64,000 bases of DNA from Adineta vaga (lineage: Eukaryota > Rotifera): NCBI GenBank assembly GCA_021613535.1, contig CP075495.1, positions 14,384,001 through 14,448,000 of the forward strand, written 5' to 3'. The notes under the pieces are model-generated. The model saw only the letters and a list, made by a program, of their open reading frames with translations. It was not told the origin of the DNA and did not search any database. The position numbers and the translations under genes were made by a program. This document shows, in pieces, positions 36,749 through 49,200 of the stretch; position 1 is the first letter of the stretch; the number at the start of each line of letters is the position of its first letter.

Positions 36749-38081
36749 TTAATTCTCTTGTTGTTGACGTTTCATCATTGCTTTCATTCGACTGAGTTGA
36801 TCGAGAAATTTCAAAATACGATGTTGATCTTCTTCAATTTCTTTGATTTGACAATCTTTGATCTTATTCATAGAATCATGTACTTGAATATAATCACGTG
36901 CAAGAAAATATAAGATTGTAAAACAATGATAGATTTTATTTAATTCTTGTAAAGTCGCAATTCCATGTGAACTTTCATGACGATAAGCTAATAATGTTTG
37001 AAGGGTATTATGTGCTTCAGCTTCTGTAGCTAAATCTGAAAGAAACATTGATTTGTTTTTTCAAAGAAAAGAAAAACAAGATTGATTTTACCAAGTTTGG
37101 ACGGATTTGTTGTACTTTCTTCATCGTCTTCATCATCTTCTTGCTTTCCTAAAACTGCTTCCATATCCGAAAAGACAACTCGTGATTGAAGAAGACGACG
37201 TAAATGATTATACCACATTTGTGTTACTTGAGTATATAATGATTCGGTAACTTCCAACCGATTCATTAATTTGAAAACTTTACCCAAAAGAAAATAACCT
37301 CCAGCTACTTTATAATGTTCTGTACCATAATATAATGAAGCATCATAAATCTAAATAGAAAAAACGAATGAAATTAAACGAATTTTAATTTCAGTCAAGT
37401 ACGAATACAAACATCATTAGCTAAATGTCTTGTTGCTTCGTCATAATCTCTTCTAGCAATACTTAATTGTGCCATATTTCGTGCAACTTGTGATGTTATT
37501 GATAATGGAGCATGATCTTGTTGTTGTAAAACTGTATATTGTGCTTGAGATAAATATTCCCAACATTGATTTAATTGTTTTAAACCTAAACTTGCTTCAG
37601 CTAAAACTAAATATGATGGAATAAGTTCAACATTTCGTGGACCATGAACTTCAATAGCTAATTTTAATGAAGCAAGTGCTGCTGGTATTGCAGCTTCGAA
37701 ACGATTTTGGAAAACCTAATAGAAAATTGAAAAAACTTATAGAAAAGAAAAAAACAATTTGTTATTTGTCATTATTACATGTCTTTCTCCGATCATTCGA
37801 GTCATTTCAATTAAATGAAGTTTTTTCTCACGTAATTCATGATCACGATCACGACGTTCTTCTTCAGATGGAAGGAATGCTTGTTTTGCTCGAATTGTTG
37901 CTAATGTTGAACAAATTTTATCATGGATACCATTATTATCAGCTGCTTGATGTTCTTCAGAACAATAATATGTTACACGACATTTGGCACACATACGTGA
38001 TGCAGTCTTGCCACATATTTCACATTTATGTGAAATCGATTTAGGAAAAGCAAGTGGATAGACGAGTTCTGTTGTCGCCAT
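36749..38081 (-). CDS. ZMYND12: ZMYND12, MYND zinc finger plus TPR axonemal protein
   Basis: Four or so exons. The N-terminal MYND zinc finger is complete: CEICGKTASRMCAKCRVTYYC with the downstream H and C in HQAADNNGIHDKIC. A helical TPR-like array follows: EAAIPAALASLKLAIEVHG, LVLAEASLGLKQLNQCWEYL, HLANDIYDASLYYGTEHYK, GGYFLLGKVFKLMNRLEV. These match human ZMYND12, a partner of TTC29 required for axonemal dynein function in motile cilia and flagella. Start MATTELVYPLAFPKSIS mirrors the human MNVIYPLAVPK. An acidic insert (QEDDEDDEES) lies in the middle. Together with FAM161 this fits a heavily ciliated animal. Confidence 0.92.
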
Positions 38082-38843
38082 CCTTTCTTTATTTTTGTCA
38101 GTAACAAACAATGATCAGAAGGAGAAATGAAAAGACTCATTGAAAACAACCAATCAGAATTGAAAAAAAACTATACTGACATCTTAAGACACTTGGATAC
38201 CTTGGAAATGTATCTGTTTCAACTTTTCCCTTGAAAAAAAAAGCATTTCTTTCTTATCTAATAGAACAACATTGTATCACTAATTATCTTGATTCATTTA
38301 TTACTGTACAATGAAAAGAGAATTTATCTTGTACATATCACAAGAGAACTAAATGTATTATTCGAATCTCATAAGAATACAATTGAAGAAGGCATTTTTT
38401 TGATAAAGATAGTCATAGTATATCCACGCCATCTAACGTTGATCAGAATTATCATACATACATACAATGTACATCTCGATTATTCTATTCGTTCAAAGAA
38501 AGAAAAAAGGCAAAATAAAGATAAGAATGTATCGAATCAATCGATGTTTGCTATCACTTTCATAAACGAATGTTTTTAATCCAATTCAACAGAAGAACAA
38601 CACACATGATATGTACTAATATTGTATAGGGATAGGGATTAATGAATACTTCTCGTTTCGAAATCATTCTCGAGAAGCAACGTATATGTGTTGTAATCAT
38701 TTTAATGATAATGTATGTACCTTTTAGGATATATCGTTAAATATTACTGTTTGAAAGGAAGGTGAACGAAAAAAAAAGATGTACATACTATCGCGTACGA
38801 ATCAAATAATAAGAAAAAGAAACATTATAATATACGAGAGAGG

Positions 38844-38921
38844 TAATCATTGTAGTCCACTGGTTAAAGAAACATCTGTCTATATCTCTCACTGTTGGAG
38901 TTTAAATTATATGAAAGATTA
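38844..38921 (+). other. Possible degenerate tRNA or tRNA-derived sequence
   Basis: A 78-base block is bounded by complementary ends (TAATC and GATTA). It contains TAGTCCACTGGTTA, close to a tRNA A-box/D-arm, then CATCTGTC about 18 bases on, and GGAGTTTAAATT at the B-box position where GGTTCGAATCC would be expected. The cloverleaf is not convincing beyond the acceptor pairing, so it is at best a decayed tRNA or tRNA-derived SINE head. It sits in the 0.92-kb gap (38082-39002) between ZMYND12 and the PhoD-like gene, which holds nothing else I can support. Confidence 0.25.
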
Positions 38922-39002
38922 GGAGTATTTTTCAGCATATCATACAATGATTGATTTTTTTGTTGTAGGATAATTTGTATTTTGTAAAATCTGTACGTTA
39001 CT

Positions 39003-41060
39003 ATGGCAGAAGGAAGTTCTCAAGAAGATATCAATCAATGTAATATCGTAGTAAAAGATAGTAATGGTGATTTAGATGCAAATGCACCAAATCCTGTCAA
39101 TCTACATCCTCACGATAATGCTGATTGTCCGACACCAAAACCAACAACAACTAAAATAGAAGATTTACCTGCTCCAACTCATGTTTCTGTTCAATCACCT
39201 AATATAACTCGTCCACCACAACGACCTTCATCTTCATTAGGACCCTATTATCAATTTCTAACAACTGATCTAAATCAAATGTTATGGTATGGAAGTGTAT
39301 TAATATTTCGTGACGTCTCCTTTGAACAACCAACAATTGAGTTCTCTTGTGAACCAAAATTAGAATTTAATTGGGAAATTTTATATGATAATATCTTTAA
39401 TATGCGTGCTTATCGTATAAATCTTTCGATTGAATTACGTAATGGTGAAGGTGACGATGAAATTCGTTGGAAAATTAATTGGGGTGATCATATAACTGAT
39501 GGTTTATTTCATCTCGCTCGTTCTAATCAAAAATGGCGTGGTGGCTTTTTTTCATGTAATGGTTTCGATGCAACTGTACCTGAACAAACAAAATCCGATT
39601 TAACATTTGGTGATGTTTGGGAACATTTAAATTCTGTTCATAATGAAACACCATTACATATCTTATTATGGGGTGGCGATCAAAATTATATTGATTTTAT
39701 GTTTGAAGATGTTCCATATCTTCGAGAATGGGTTGAAATGGAATGGAATTTAAAATGGACATGTGATTATCGTGATGATTTACGCGAACAAGTTGAAGAA
39801 TATCATTTTAATTCATATGTACAAAATTGGGAACGTCCTGAAGTGAAAAATGCTTTAGCATCTATTCCAAGTGTAATGATGTGGGATGATCATGATATAT
39901 TTGATGGTGCTGGATCATATCCTCCTCTACTTCATGATAGTCCAATGATGACTGGTTTATTCGATACAGCACAAAAACTTCGTCTTCTATTTCAACATCA
40001 TACAACAAAAGAAAAAGCAAGACAACATGGATTATTCGGTTATCATGGTTATAATTTTCTTGCTCGTTGTGGTCCAGATTTAGTTATCATTGGTTGTGAT
40101 GGACGTACAGAACGAAATACTGAAATCGTTCAACATCCTCAAAGTTGGGATCTTATTTTTAATCAATTAGAACAACATACAACGAATATTACACATTTAA
40201 TTGTTTTATTTCCTGTGCCATTTTCATTTGTTCGATTTAAATTAGCTGAAACAATATTTGATCATTTAAAAAATCTTCCTAACAAATATCGACAAGGTTC
40301 AATTGTAAAACAAACCAATTCAATTTTTGGTTTACCTGAACTTTATGATGATCTACTAGATGAATGGACACATAAAGCACATATCAATGAACGCAATCAC
40401 GGTTTAGCACGTTTTCAAGAATTAGCCGAAAGTAAACGAATACGAGTTACATTTTTTAGTGGTGATGTACATTGTTGTGGTATTAGTCGATTTCAAACAC
40501 AAAATCAAACAGGATTATTACCAATTCATGATAGTAAATTAATGTACCAAATTATATCTTCAGCTATTGTTAATATTCCACCATCGCGACGAACACTTCT
40601 AGTTGCTCATTATGTGAAAACAAAATGGCATCCAATCGATGATACAGAAGAAGAATTAATTGATTTTTTTCCACGTTTACCAGAAACGGGAAGAAAAATA
40701 AGACATAAAAAATTACTTTCCAATCGAAATTGGTGTTATTTTGAAATCTGTCAAGAAACAAATTCAACGGTTTATAATCATACAAAAACTGGTCTTTTTC
40801 GTCGTCATTCGAAATCGAAAGAACAGCATAGTCCTGCTATTGATTTAGGCCCAACGTCAACATGTGATGGTCATGGAAGTGCACGATCACCTATACATCG
40901 ACATTCTCATAGTGGAGCTTGTTCAGCAAGAAAATCAGTTGGAGAAGAAATTATTGGAACGGAAACTTTAAAGATTCGATTATGGTTAGAAAGTGGTAAA
41001 AAACATAAAGAAGGAAGACGATTTGTTAGTTATGAATTGTTAATTCCAAATTTAGTGTAA
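39003..41060 (+). CDS. PhoD-like metallophosphatase domain protein, intronless
   Basis: A single open exon of 685 residues in a neighbourhood of intron-rich genes. After a Pro/Thr-rich disordered N-terminus (about 75 residues) comes a beta-sandwich-like region, then the PhoD_2-type catalytic core: metal-binding motifs LLWGGDQNY, PSVMMWDDHDIFDGAG, and VTFFSGDVHCCG. HLIVLFPVPFSFVRF and FGLPELYDDLLDEWTH are further conserved segments. The C-terminal about 90 residues are Ser/His/Arg-rich, followed by a final strand region ending RFVSYELLIPNLV. This form of PhoD phosphatase/phosphodiesterase is best known from fungi. Substrate unknown; no signal peptide or TM, so a cytosolic location is likely. 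Confidence 0.88.
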   Translation: MAEGSSQEDINQCNIVVKDSNGDLDANAPNPVNLHPHDNADCPTPKPTTTKIEDLPAPTHVSVQSPNITRPPQRPSSSLGPYYQFLTTDLNQMLWYGSVLIFRDVSFEQPTIEFSCEPKLEFNWEILYDNIFNMRAYRINLSIELRNGEGDDEIRWKINWGDHITDGLFHLARSNQKWRGGFFSCNGFDATVPEQTKSDLTFGDVWEHLNSVHNETPLHILLWGGDQNYIDFMFEDVPYLREWVEMEWNLKWTCDYRDDLREQVEEYHFNSYVQNWERPEVKNALASIPSVMMWDDHDIFDGAGSYPPLLHDSPMMTGLFDTAQKLRLLFQHHTTKEKARQHGLFGYHGYNFLARCGPDLVIIGCDGRTERNTEIVQHPQSWDLIFNQLEQHTTNITHLIVLFPVPFSFVRFKLAETIFDHLKNLPNKYRQGSIVKQTNSIFGLPELYDDLLDEWTHKAHINERNHGLARFQELAESKRIRVTFFSGDVHCCGISRFQTQNQTGLLPIHDSKLMYQIISSAIVNIPPSRRTLLVAHYVKTKWHPIDDTEEELIDFFPRLPETGRKIRHKKLLSNRNWCYFEICQETNSTVYNHTKTGLFRRHSKSKEQHSPAIDLGPTSTCDGHGSARSPIHRHSHSGACSARKSVGEEIIGTETLKIRLWLESGKKHKEGRRFVSYELLIPNLV

Positions 41061-41309
41061 ATTATTCGATATATCGATTGAGTAGGAAATTACATTTCAT
41101 AGAATCTTTTGATATCGTTATCTATATTAATTTTAATTTTATGAATGAAAAATTTTGGTTTTTGTTTAAAGAAAATCATCTCTAGATTTGTTAATAAAAA
41201 AACGTTACTTTATCATTTTCGATCGAATCATTTGTTTATTAAACACTATAGAAAAGACAATATATTTATACAATGAATAACAAATATATTTTTCAATTGA
41301 TCAAATTTG

Positions 41310-41744
41310 TTAATTTTTAAAACATGCATCTAATAATTGTCGAATATTTTCTCTAGTTGGAAATTCTTCTCCGAAATATGGTCTTGAACATTGATTACTT
41401 CTTTGATCACGTTGATATGATGCTATACCACCAATTCGAACTAATGTAAAGAATTTAACAGCAAAAGCTCCGCAATCATAAGGTAAATGATTTTCACATC
41501 TGTTTTTAATACATGCATAAAATTCACAATCACATGCAGCTCGACTCTTTGAACAATTACGATAACATGTATCATGAGCAACACAACATGGAATAATTTC
41601 TGCTCGATCAGTTGCATTGAGAATTAAATCACCATTGAGACCCATCGGTCCACATCCAAATGAATTATCATTGCTGGCAGGATTGGATAGTATTAAGCTA
41701 ATAAGTGGTAGAATTGTGAAGATAATCAAATAGATTTTCAACAT
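41310..41744 (-). CDS. Secreted phospholipase A2-like protein
   Basis: 144 residues from the ATG of MLKIYLIIFTIL (the longer frame to 41816 opens with TTG). Signal peptide of about 20 residues, then a calcium-loop-like FGCGPMGLNG, the catalytic histidine in PCCVAHDTCYRNC and CDCEFYACIKNRC, with many paired cysteines. This is the secreted PLA2 fold, closest in spacing to the short invertebrate/conodipine- and group XII-like forms rather than the pancreatic type. It hydrolyses sn-2 ester bonds of phospholipids; likely digestive or host-defence, but the role is not evident from context. Single exon, convergent with the PhoD-like gene (249 bp between stops). Confidence 0.85.
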   Translation of the reverse strand: MLKIYLIIFTILPLISLILSNPASNDNSFGCGPMGLNGDLILNATDRAEIIPCCVAHDTCYRNCSKSRAACDCEFYACIKNRCENHLPYDCGAFAVKFFTLVRIGGIASYQRDQRSNQCSRPYFGEEFPTRENIRQLLDACFKN

Positions 41745-43293
41745 TTTAGCAAGAATAGCTGGATAAAACGAATATGATAGTGAAAGTTGTTTATAACGAG
41801 TTAATAACAATAGCAAGTATTGCGTTACAATTATATAGGTCTCGAATGATGTCGTAAGTCATGCTCGAACGTGTTTGACGTCAATGAGTGAATCAAAAAG
41901 TGTCCGTAAGAAAGTATTGTTTTTTTAATAATGAATAATTATCTAATCTTTTACGTTTTGTCTCTGTTTGTACAAAATAAGTATTAGTCAAAAAGAAACT
42001 ACGCAAATCAAATGTTATGAAGTACATCTAGTTATAAAATTGAACTCAAAGACACGAAACGATTGCCTCAAGAATAGAATTCTTCTTTTGGTGAAAACAA
42101 ATAAAATATCAAAGACTCTGATAGGAGTCTTTTATCGATTGAACTCAAAAACTTCGACTATAATAATTGATGTTCTTTTTTTTCTGAAAATTTTCAAGAC
42201 TAACAGACATTCTCTAGCGCCATCTTTGAATTGTGCTTCATGCTCATCCAACTGGTTGACCAATTAATCGCTTTTCAGTTCTGTTTTTTGCCAATAAAAC
42301 AAAACTGGTCCGAGAAAAACAGTACTCGATACATATATTAAAACATTCAGACAATGTCAAATTATGCGATCTAAAAATGCCATTCTTAACAGCTCTTTGA
42401 CCTTGGTTGGTCATAATTTACGTATTAATTTCTAAATCAAAAGTAGGAAGTTTGAAATCGATTTCAACCAGTCTCGATAAGGAATTATATAAAATATAAG
42501 TTTGAAAAGATATTTATTTTCAAGTTGACAACTAATTCGAGGTTAGTGATGATTAATTTCTGTACAATGAATTAGATAAACAAGTTAGACGCCGACATAT
42601 ATCAGTACAAATATATACAAACTGACATATATCATTTGTTATTCGAATGTGTAACTATTTTATCTTCGTTAGCTAGTCATTTTTTCGAAACATTCGGTAG
42701 ATATCATCGGTTCTCTTGTTTAATAATTCGAATATAAAATATGTTCTATATTTATAGGTCATCGATTCTTAGAAGATGAATTTGAATATTTAGCAAACAC
42801 GTATGTAAAGAATTCTATATCGTATATTGATTAGCAAGGAAAGGAGAGAAACATGTAAGATATGCTTCTTCTTCGAAGATAAAGTTCTGATCTGCATTTT
42901 GATCGTACTTAGAAAATGATGAATGAACTGTTGTTATTTGCCCAACTTCTATCGATTCATTGTATAATCATTGAAGAAAACACATCTGTTTTCTTTAAAC
43001 ATAGAAATTATTCGAAATTAGATGAATATATCGGTATGTGTACGTTAGAGCATTTAGTTTTAGAATCTAAATCATTTGATACTGTAATTTCATTTGTAAA
43101 AGAATCAACCTTGTGATATATGAAGTTTTGTACAGTATCCAATAACGCTTAAGTCAATAGTAATCGATCTGGTTTTGATAATGGTGGGAAAATATTTAAC
43201 TATTAACAGTCTCATATATCTGTGACGATATGATTAAAAATGAATGAGAGAAATTTAACTTTTTTTTTCTAGATTAAATTCGATATCGAATAA
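41745..43293. other. Intergenic region
   Basis: About 1.55 kb between divergent PLA2 and SLC37 starts. ORFs at 41968-42267 (non-ATG) and 42916-43116 (ATG, 66 residues) show no motif, signal or codon evidence and are not called. The final bases before 43294 include a pyrimidine tract and AG (43263-43272), suggesting a 5' UTR intron or trans-splice acceptor for SLC37. Confidence 0.4.
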
Positions 43294-46200
43294 ATGAATA
43301 AAGATCATACAAATACAATTCGAAATCGTCTTTTGATTTCATTTATTGTTGCATGGATAGCCTATGCATTAACTTATTTTTTACGTAAACCGTTGGGAAT
43401 TGTAAGTAATAGAATTTCTTTTTTTTATACTATTGTATATGCATTTAATTCTCTAGATTAAAACTGATCTTGAACATGAATTACATTTTTCAAAATTTCA
43501 ATTGGGTTTATTTGATACTGCTTTATTATTACCCTATGCTCTTATTCAAGTAAAATAACATAAATTAATTGATAATCTTTGTAGAAAATATTGCTCATTT
43601 CAATAGACTTTCTTCGGATCATTAGGTGATAAATATGGTGCACGACGTACATTTGGTTATGGTTTAATTGGTTCAGGCATTGCGATGGTAATGTCCGAAG
43701 AATTAACTTGAAAAATAGTCATTAGTTGATTTAGATTACATTTGGATGGTGGAGTGATTATCGACTTTTTCTTCTATTACTTTTCTTTAATGGTGCATTT
43801 CAAGTAAGAATTAAGATAATCTGATGCAAAAAAGAAAATTCATTTTCATTTAGTCATTATGTTGGGCAACAGCTGGCAAAGGTCTTGGTGCTTGGGTTAC
43901 TGATATTCAACGCAATTCTGTGTTTGGTTTATTTGGTACATGTCCATTTGCTGGTGGTATTATTGGCACTGCTCTTGCTGTAAGAATTTTATATCTTTCA
44001 TGATTATTATTGAAGTTAAAACGTTACATTATTAGGTTTATATTCAAGGAAAAGATGGTTGGCGTCTTGTTCATTTTCAACCATCGATTTATTGTGTATG
44101 TGAATAGTTTTCTATTGTTTAGTTAGTATATATTTTGTATAGATTATCGCTGGTTTTGCGGTTTTAATTTTCTTTCGAGAACCATCAGAATTAAATATGG
44201 TTGTGCCTGGAAAAGGTAAATATTAAAATTTTTATTTATTATTCAAGTATATTATGTGATATATATATATTTATATAGAATCAGCTAGTAAAGGAACGGA
44301 TTTACGTACAAAAATGACTATTATGGAAGTGTATCAATTACCGTATGTGTGCAATAGTATAATTTACATGTAATAATTAATTGTTTTATTTTAATAGAAT
44401 GGTCAAAGAAATTGCTGCTAGTATATTCTGTTTGAAAGTTGTTCGTTATGCTATTTATTTATGGCTTCCTTTATATTTAAAACAAGAAGTAAATTAAATT
44501 GAAATTAATTTAGAAAAATTACATTTTATCTATTGTTATAGTTGAATTATTCGAAATCAGATGCTGGTCTTTTTTCAACAATGTTTGATATTGGTGGAGT
44601 TGCTGGAAGTGCTACAATTGGATTTGTTCTCAAACGGTAAATTAGTTCTCTTTATTATTGATCTGTTAGTTTTCTCTTTTATTTGAAGGTTTTTTAATAA
44701 TGAAGGATGTCTTGGTGCTGGTGCAGAAACATTATTTAGTGCTGTCACTCTTCTTCTCTTCTTAGCATTTTCACAATCAGGTGTAATGATCAATTCAGTC
44801 CTAATGTTATTAACAGGTGCTTTAAATTGTGGAGCTGATATCATTCTTTGTAAGTTTAATAATCAAGAACGATAGTACTAAGACTAAGTGATTATCAACT
44901 ATCATTGATCTTTCACATTTTATATCTAAGACATTACAGATAATGATTTCTTAACAATATAGAAATTCTCTGCTTTTCTCTTACAGGCAGTTCAGTACCT
45001 ATTGAAATAGGTGAAATGGATGGTCGAAATGCTGGTAGTGCAGTAATTGGTTTTGTCAACGGTATGTATGTTATTAATAATAATCATTCTCCTTCGTTCG
45101 CTCGCTCTCTAACATACAAATACACCGTTCGGAAACGAGAAAACCAAAAAGAAACACGACTTTTACGTAAAGACAAGAAAAGAAAAGAACGAAAACTCTT
45201 TGGAATGAGACAACAAAACAGAACAGAACACATGACAACAGAGGAATGAAATAAGAAAATGAGATCAGAATTTGATAATATAAAAAAAAGAGAAAAAGAA
45301 AAATCAAGAAAAGCAAAAGAAAAACGAACGACTAGAAGAACACATACATGCATGATCATTTCACTTGAGAAGAATTGACTGAATGGAATGAAATTTTCTT
45401 GGTTAAAATTAAAAATTTATACAATGAACTCGATTAAATCAAATCTAACTATCGATTTTATGCTGTATTTTCAAGCATTAATAATGTGAGTAGAACAGGT
45501 AAAACATGTTCATAATGTTCAATTGGTGTACCTTGTAATTTAATATGTGAATTACGTCGTAAATATTCATATAATGTTAGAAATTCGACTAAACCAAGTG
45601 TTTCTTCAAGATATTTTCGTAAGACATTCATTTTTGATTGTCGAGATGATTTAGAATGTGCCGCTGAATAAAGTGCAGTGAATGTATCATGTGATGTTAA
45701 TTTACGTTTATTATGATTATCATTATTATTATTATTATTGGTTGATGGTGGTGATGATATAGATACGGATGTCGGTGTTTGAACAACTAACGATGGTAAA
45801 TCATCGACAGTAACAAGTGAACGTTGTTGATGATTTTGAAGTTGTTGTTTAAGTGGAAGCATTGATGTTAAATGTTGATGATTGGAATTTGTACCGTTAT
45901 TCTAAATATGCAAAGAATTTAGAAATTGTTTTTTGTTTGAGACAAAGAAAAAATGAAAGTTTTTATCTTACTAAAACGGAAGATGGCATTGGTAATAAGA
46001 TTGATGATGGTGGAGTTGATTCTCGTTTAACTTTTTTAGCTAAATTTATAACAAGATTATTATTATTACTATTATTATGTGATGATAAATCAAGTAATTC
46101 GGAACAATTGGAATTTGATGTTGAACTTGTTGATCGTTTATGATTATTCAAAAGTGATAAGGGTTGATGTTCATTGGATGATGTTGCATTGTTTTTGAAT

Positions 46201-49200
46201 TTCTCATCCATAGTCATTGTTAATGGTGATGATGAAGAAGACGATGAATTATCTGAAGTTGTGACGGAAGCCATATTTGAGGAAGTTGTCGGAACAAGTA
46301 AACCTTTTATTTTGCCTTTACGTAAACTCATACATGAAAATTTACCGTTAATACCAGCTTTTTGCATAGCTTGTTGAAGTAATAAATCTAATCGATGACG
46401 ACCAGCACGAATTGTTTTATACCAAACACGTTGATCAGCTGATGTACGTGGTACAAGATAAAATGGTGCATCTGCATTGGAACATTGTGGTGGACGATGA
46501 TAAAATAAAAGACGTAAACCTACAACTGGACATTCATGTGGATGTGATGGTATTGCATAAGCACGTAAATTCGTTGTTTGAATATCATTAGTTATTGAAT
46601 CTTTGTTTGTTGCTATTGGTGGTGTTCGTTTATATTCTATGTATTCAAGTGAATTTGTTGGATCAGTTTTTATTTCTAAATCACCATATAATAATGAACG
46701 ATTTATTGTAGATTCATAACCACGTTGATCAAAATATTTAGAATTATTAATGAGTAATTCTAGTAGAAGACCATCGGGTGTATCGCGTGTTATAATATTC
46801 ATTTTTCGTAGTAATGTTTCATGTTGAGATGTAAATGCTTCGACTTTGGAATTGCACACGTTTTTATTTGGTTTTGCCCATGTATCACGTTTTTCTTGAA
46901 TAACTTCTCGACATGGCGCAAAAACAGGTGATTCAAGTATATTACATGGATATTTCCGAGATTTTAAATAACGTTCAATCGATAACATAAAACTTCGTAA
47001 TGTATCGGGTTCATATTCAGTATTATCAGCTTTACGTACATTACCAAAATAATGTTTCAAATAGGTACATAATTGTTCAGGTTTCAATTCATCAATTGGA
47101 CATGTTTCACCGAATGTATCTTCTAAATATAAGGCAAAACGTCGTACTTCATGTTTAGTTTTACGTATTGTGTTGTAAGAATTTGTTCCCGAACAAATTA
47201 AAAAACGATTGGAATCAATACGTTGATTAGCTAAACGTGATAAACGAGCAGCGGCTGCTGCTGATGATATTGGTTTGGTTGATGATGAATCATCTTTAGT
47301 TGTTTGCATTGATGATGTTGCTATTGATGAGTGTGACATTGTTTCTTCGCCACCACTTGAATTTGGTGATTCTTCATCTAATTGTAGTTCAGGTTCATTA
47401 TCATCATCATCCTCTTCGTCGTCATCATCATCATCTAGTTCATTTGTTGATACAAATGTTGCTGCTGTTGGAATTGTTGTTGTTGCTGTTCCACCATTCG
47501 TAATTTCATCTGTATCAGCACCAAATAATTTTATCATCTGATGAAAATCGGCAAGAGATGTAGCGGCTGTAGCCATGTTCTATCGAGATATATACATATA
47601 CTCACACAAATAGAATCTATTAGTAAGAAGAAGATAAGAAATAAAATAGAACGAGAAGAGATCTAGAAATGAAAAGAAATTGTCGTAAATACGATGAACA
47701 AATAATGAACAATAAATGGAGGTCGAAGAGACATACGCAAAGTACACGATATTCTGAGCATACAAATGTGAGTATCGGTCTATGCATCATGGTATTTACT
47801 AAACGAGCGACGGATGTGCACACGAGTATACAGAAGAAAGAAATGAAGTGGGAGAGAGAGAGAGAGAAAAGAGATCTAAAAATGACAAATTGCGTGATAT
47901 AGACATATGAATAAAGCTCATCTTTTGTCCCTATCCTACGTCAATATACGAAAAGAATATAGATAAGATAAAAAATAACAAACATCTTCGATATACAAAT
48001 CAAGAAATCCATCGTTTCTCTTTCTCTGCATATATTCCTAACCTTTATAATCACTTCCTATTATTTAAATATTCATTCAAACAGTTATTTACTGCTTGAT
48101 ATTCCTCATTTACTCGCCTCTCTTATCATTTTCTCTCTGACAAATACAAAATGACACACGCAAACATCATATTTTTTTCTCTATTCTCAACGTACCATCT
48201 GCTAACTTTATCGAACATATGCGGCTGGTGCTGCATATTAAGCGAAAAGTTATTCGATATCTGATTCTTTCGTGATATTTTTCTTTGTTACTTGTTCGGT
48301 TCTCTTTACTATTCAATAGCATACATATGCATAGATATTAACTGTATGATGACGATGAACACGAACGACAAGACTAGTATCCATATGTCAACTAGACGAT
48401 TTATCGCATCTCATCTTCATAAATATTGATTACATTTTTTTCGACTTTTTTTGCTTCTTCTCCAGTGAGAATTGTTGCAATAGGATGGTGCATGATTATC
48501 ATCATCTTGTATTACTTACCTCATTTCTCCATTTTCTGTCTGACTATATATATGTATATATATATAAATGTAAGTGTCAACTAGAGTTCACCACTAGCAT
48601 ACTCAAATGAGGATATATCCTTCTCTCTCTCCCTCTTCTTTTTTTGCGTCCTCTCTTCCTATGTCTGTCTTATTCCTTATTGATGTCGTTGGATTTTTTT
48701 ATATATATATGTCGCCCAGTTGACAAAAGAAGAAGCAAAAGAAAGAGATGAACATTTCTCGTCTGGCACATATCTCTATATCCATCTTTCGTTGTTGTCG
48801 TTCACTTCTGTTCTCAATAGATGCTGCCTCATATTTCCTTGACGGTCGTCATCGTCTATCTTTTTTTGTGTGTGTGTGCCCGAGATATAGAGTTCAGGAA
48901 AAACATTAAAAAAAAAGAGAGAAAGAGAGATTATTCATTTCTTTCTATATGTCTGTCTTCGTCTCGTATCTTAGAATAGTGAACACACACATACACAGTT
49001 TTTTCCATCGTTTCTCCTCGTATATCATCAGAACGAACAAAAAAACTGGGTAATGAAGAATGTGTGTGCGTTCACACGCATACAAAAAAAAGAAGAAGAA
49101 GGAAGGATATACACCCGAATCGAGAATAGCAGAACTAGGATGGGATTAAAAAAGCAAGAAGAAAGAGAGAGGGGGAGAAAGATCGAGTAGGCAAGTAGTA

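Noticed and set aside
38289-38579. 96-residue plus-strand ORF
   Set aside because: Non-ATG start and no recognisable motif; lies in promoter-type DNA between two genes.
42916-43116. 66-residue ATG ORF upstream of SLC37
   Set aside because: Could be a fragment, but no homology, signal peptide or splice extension could be supported.
45074-45359. Minus-strand Phe/Leu/Ser-rich ORFs at the start of the giant intron
   Set aside because: Complement of an A/G-rich tract; compositional artefact.
47275-47541. Plus-strand ORF rich in Ser/Asp opposite the nested gene
   Set aside because: Reverse-strand image of the acidic run in the Crypton-derived protein.
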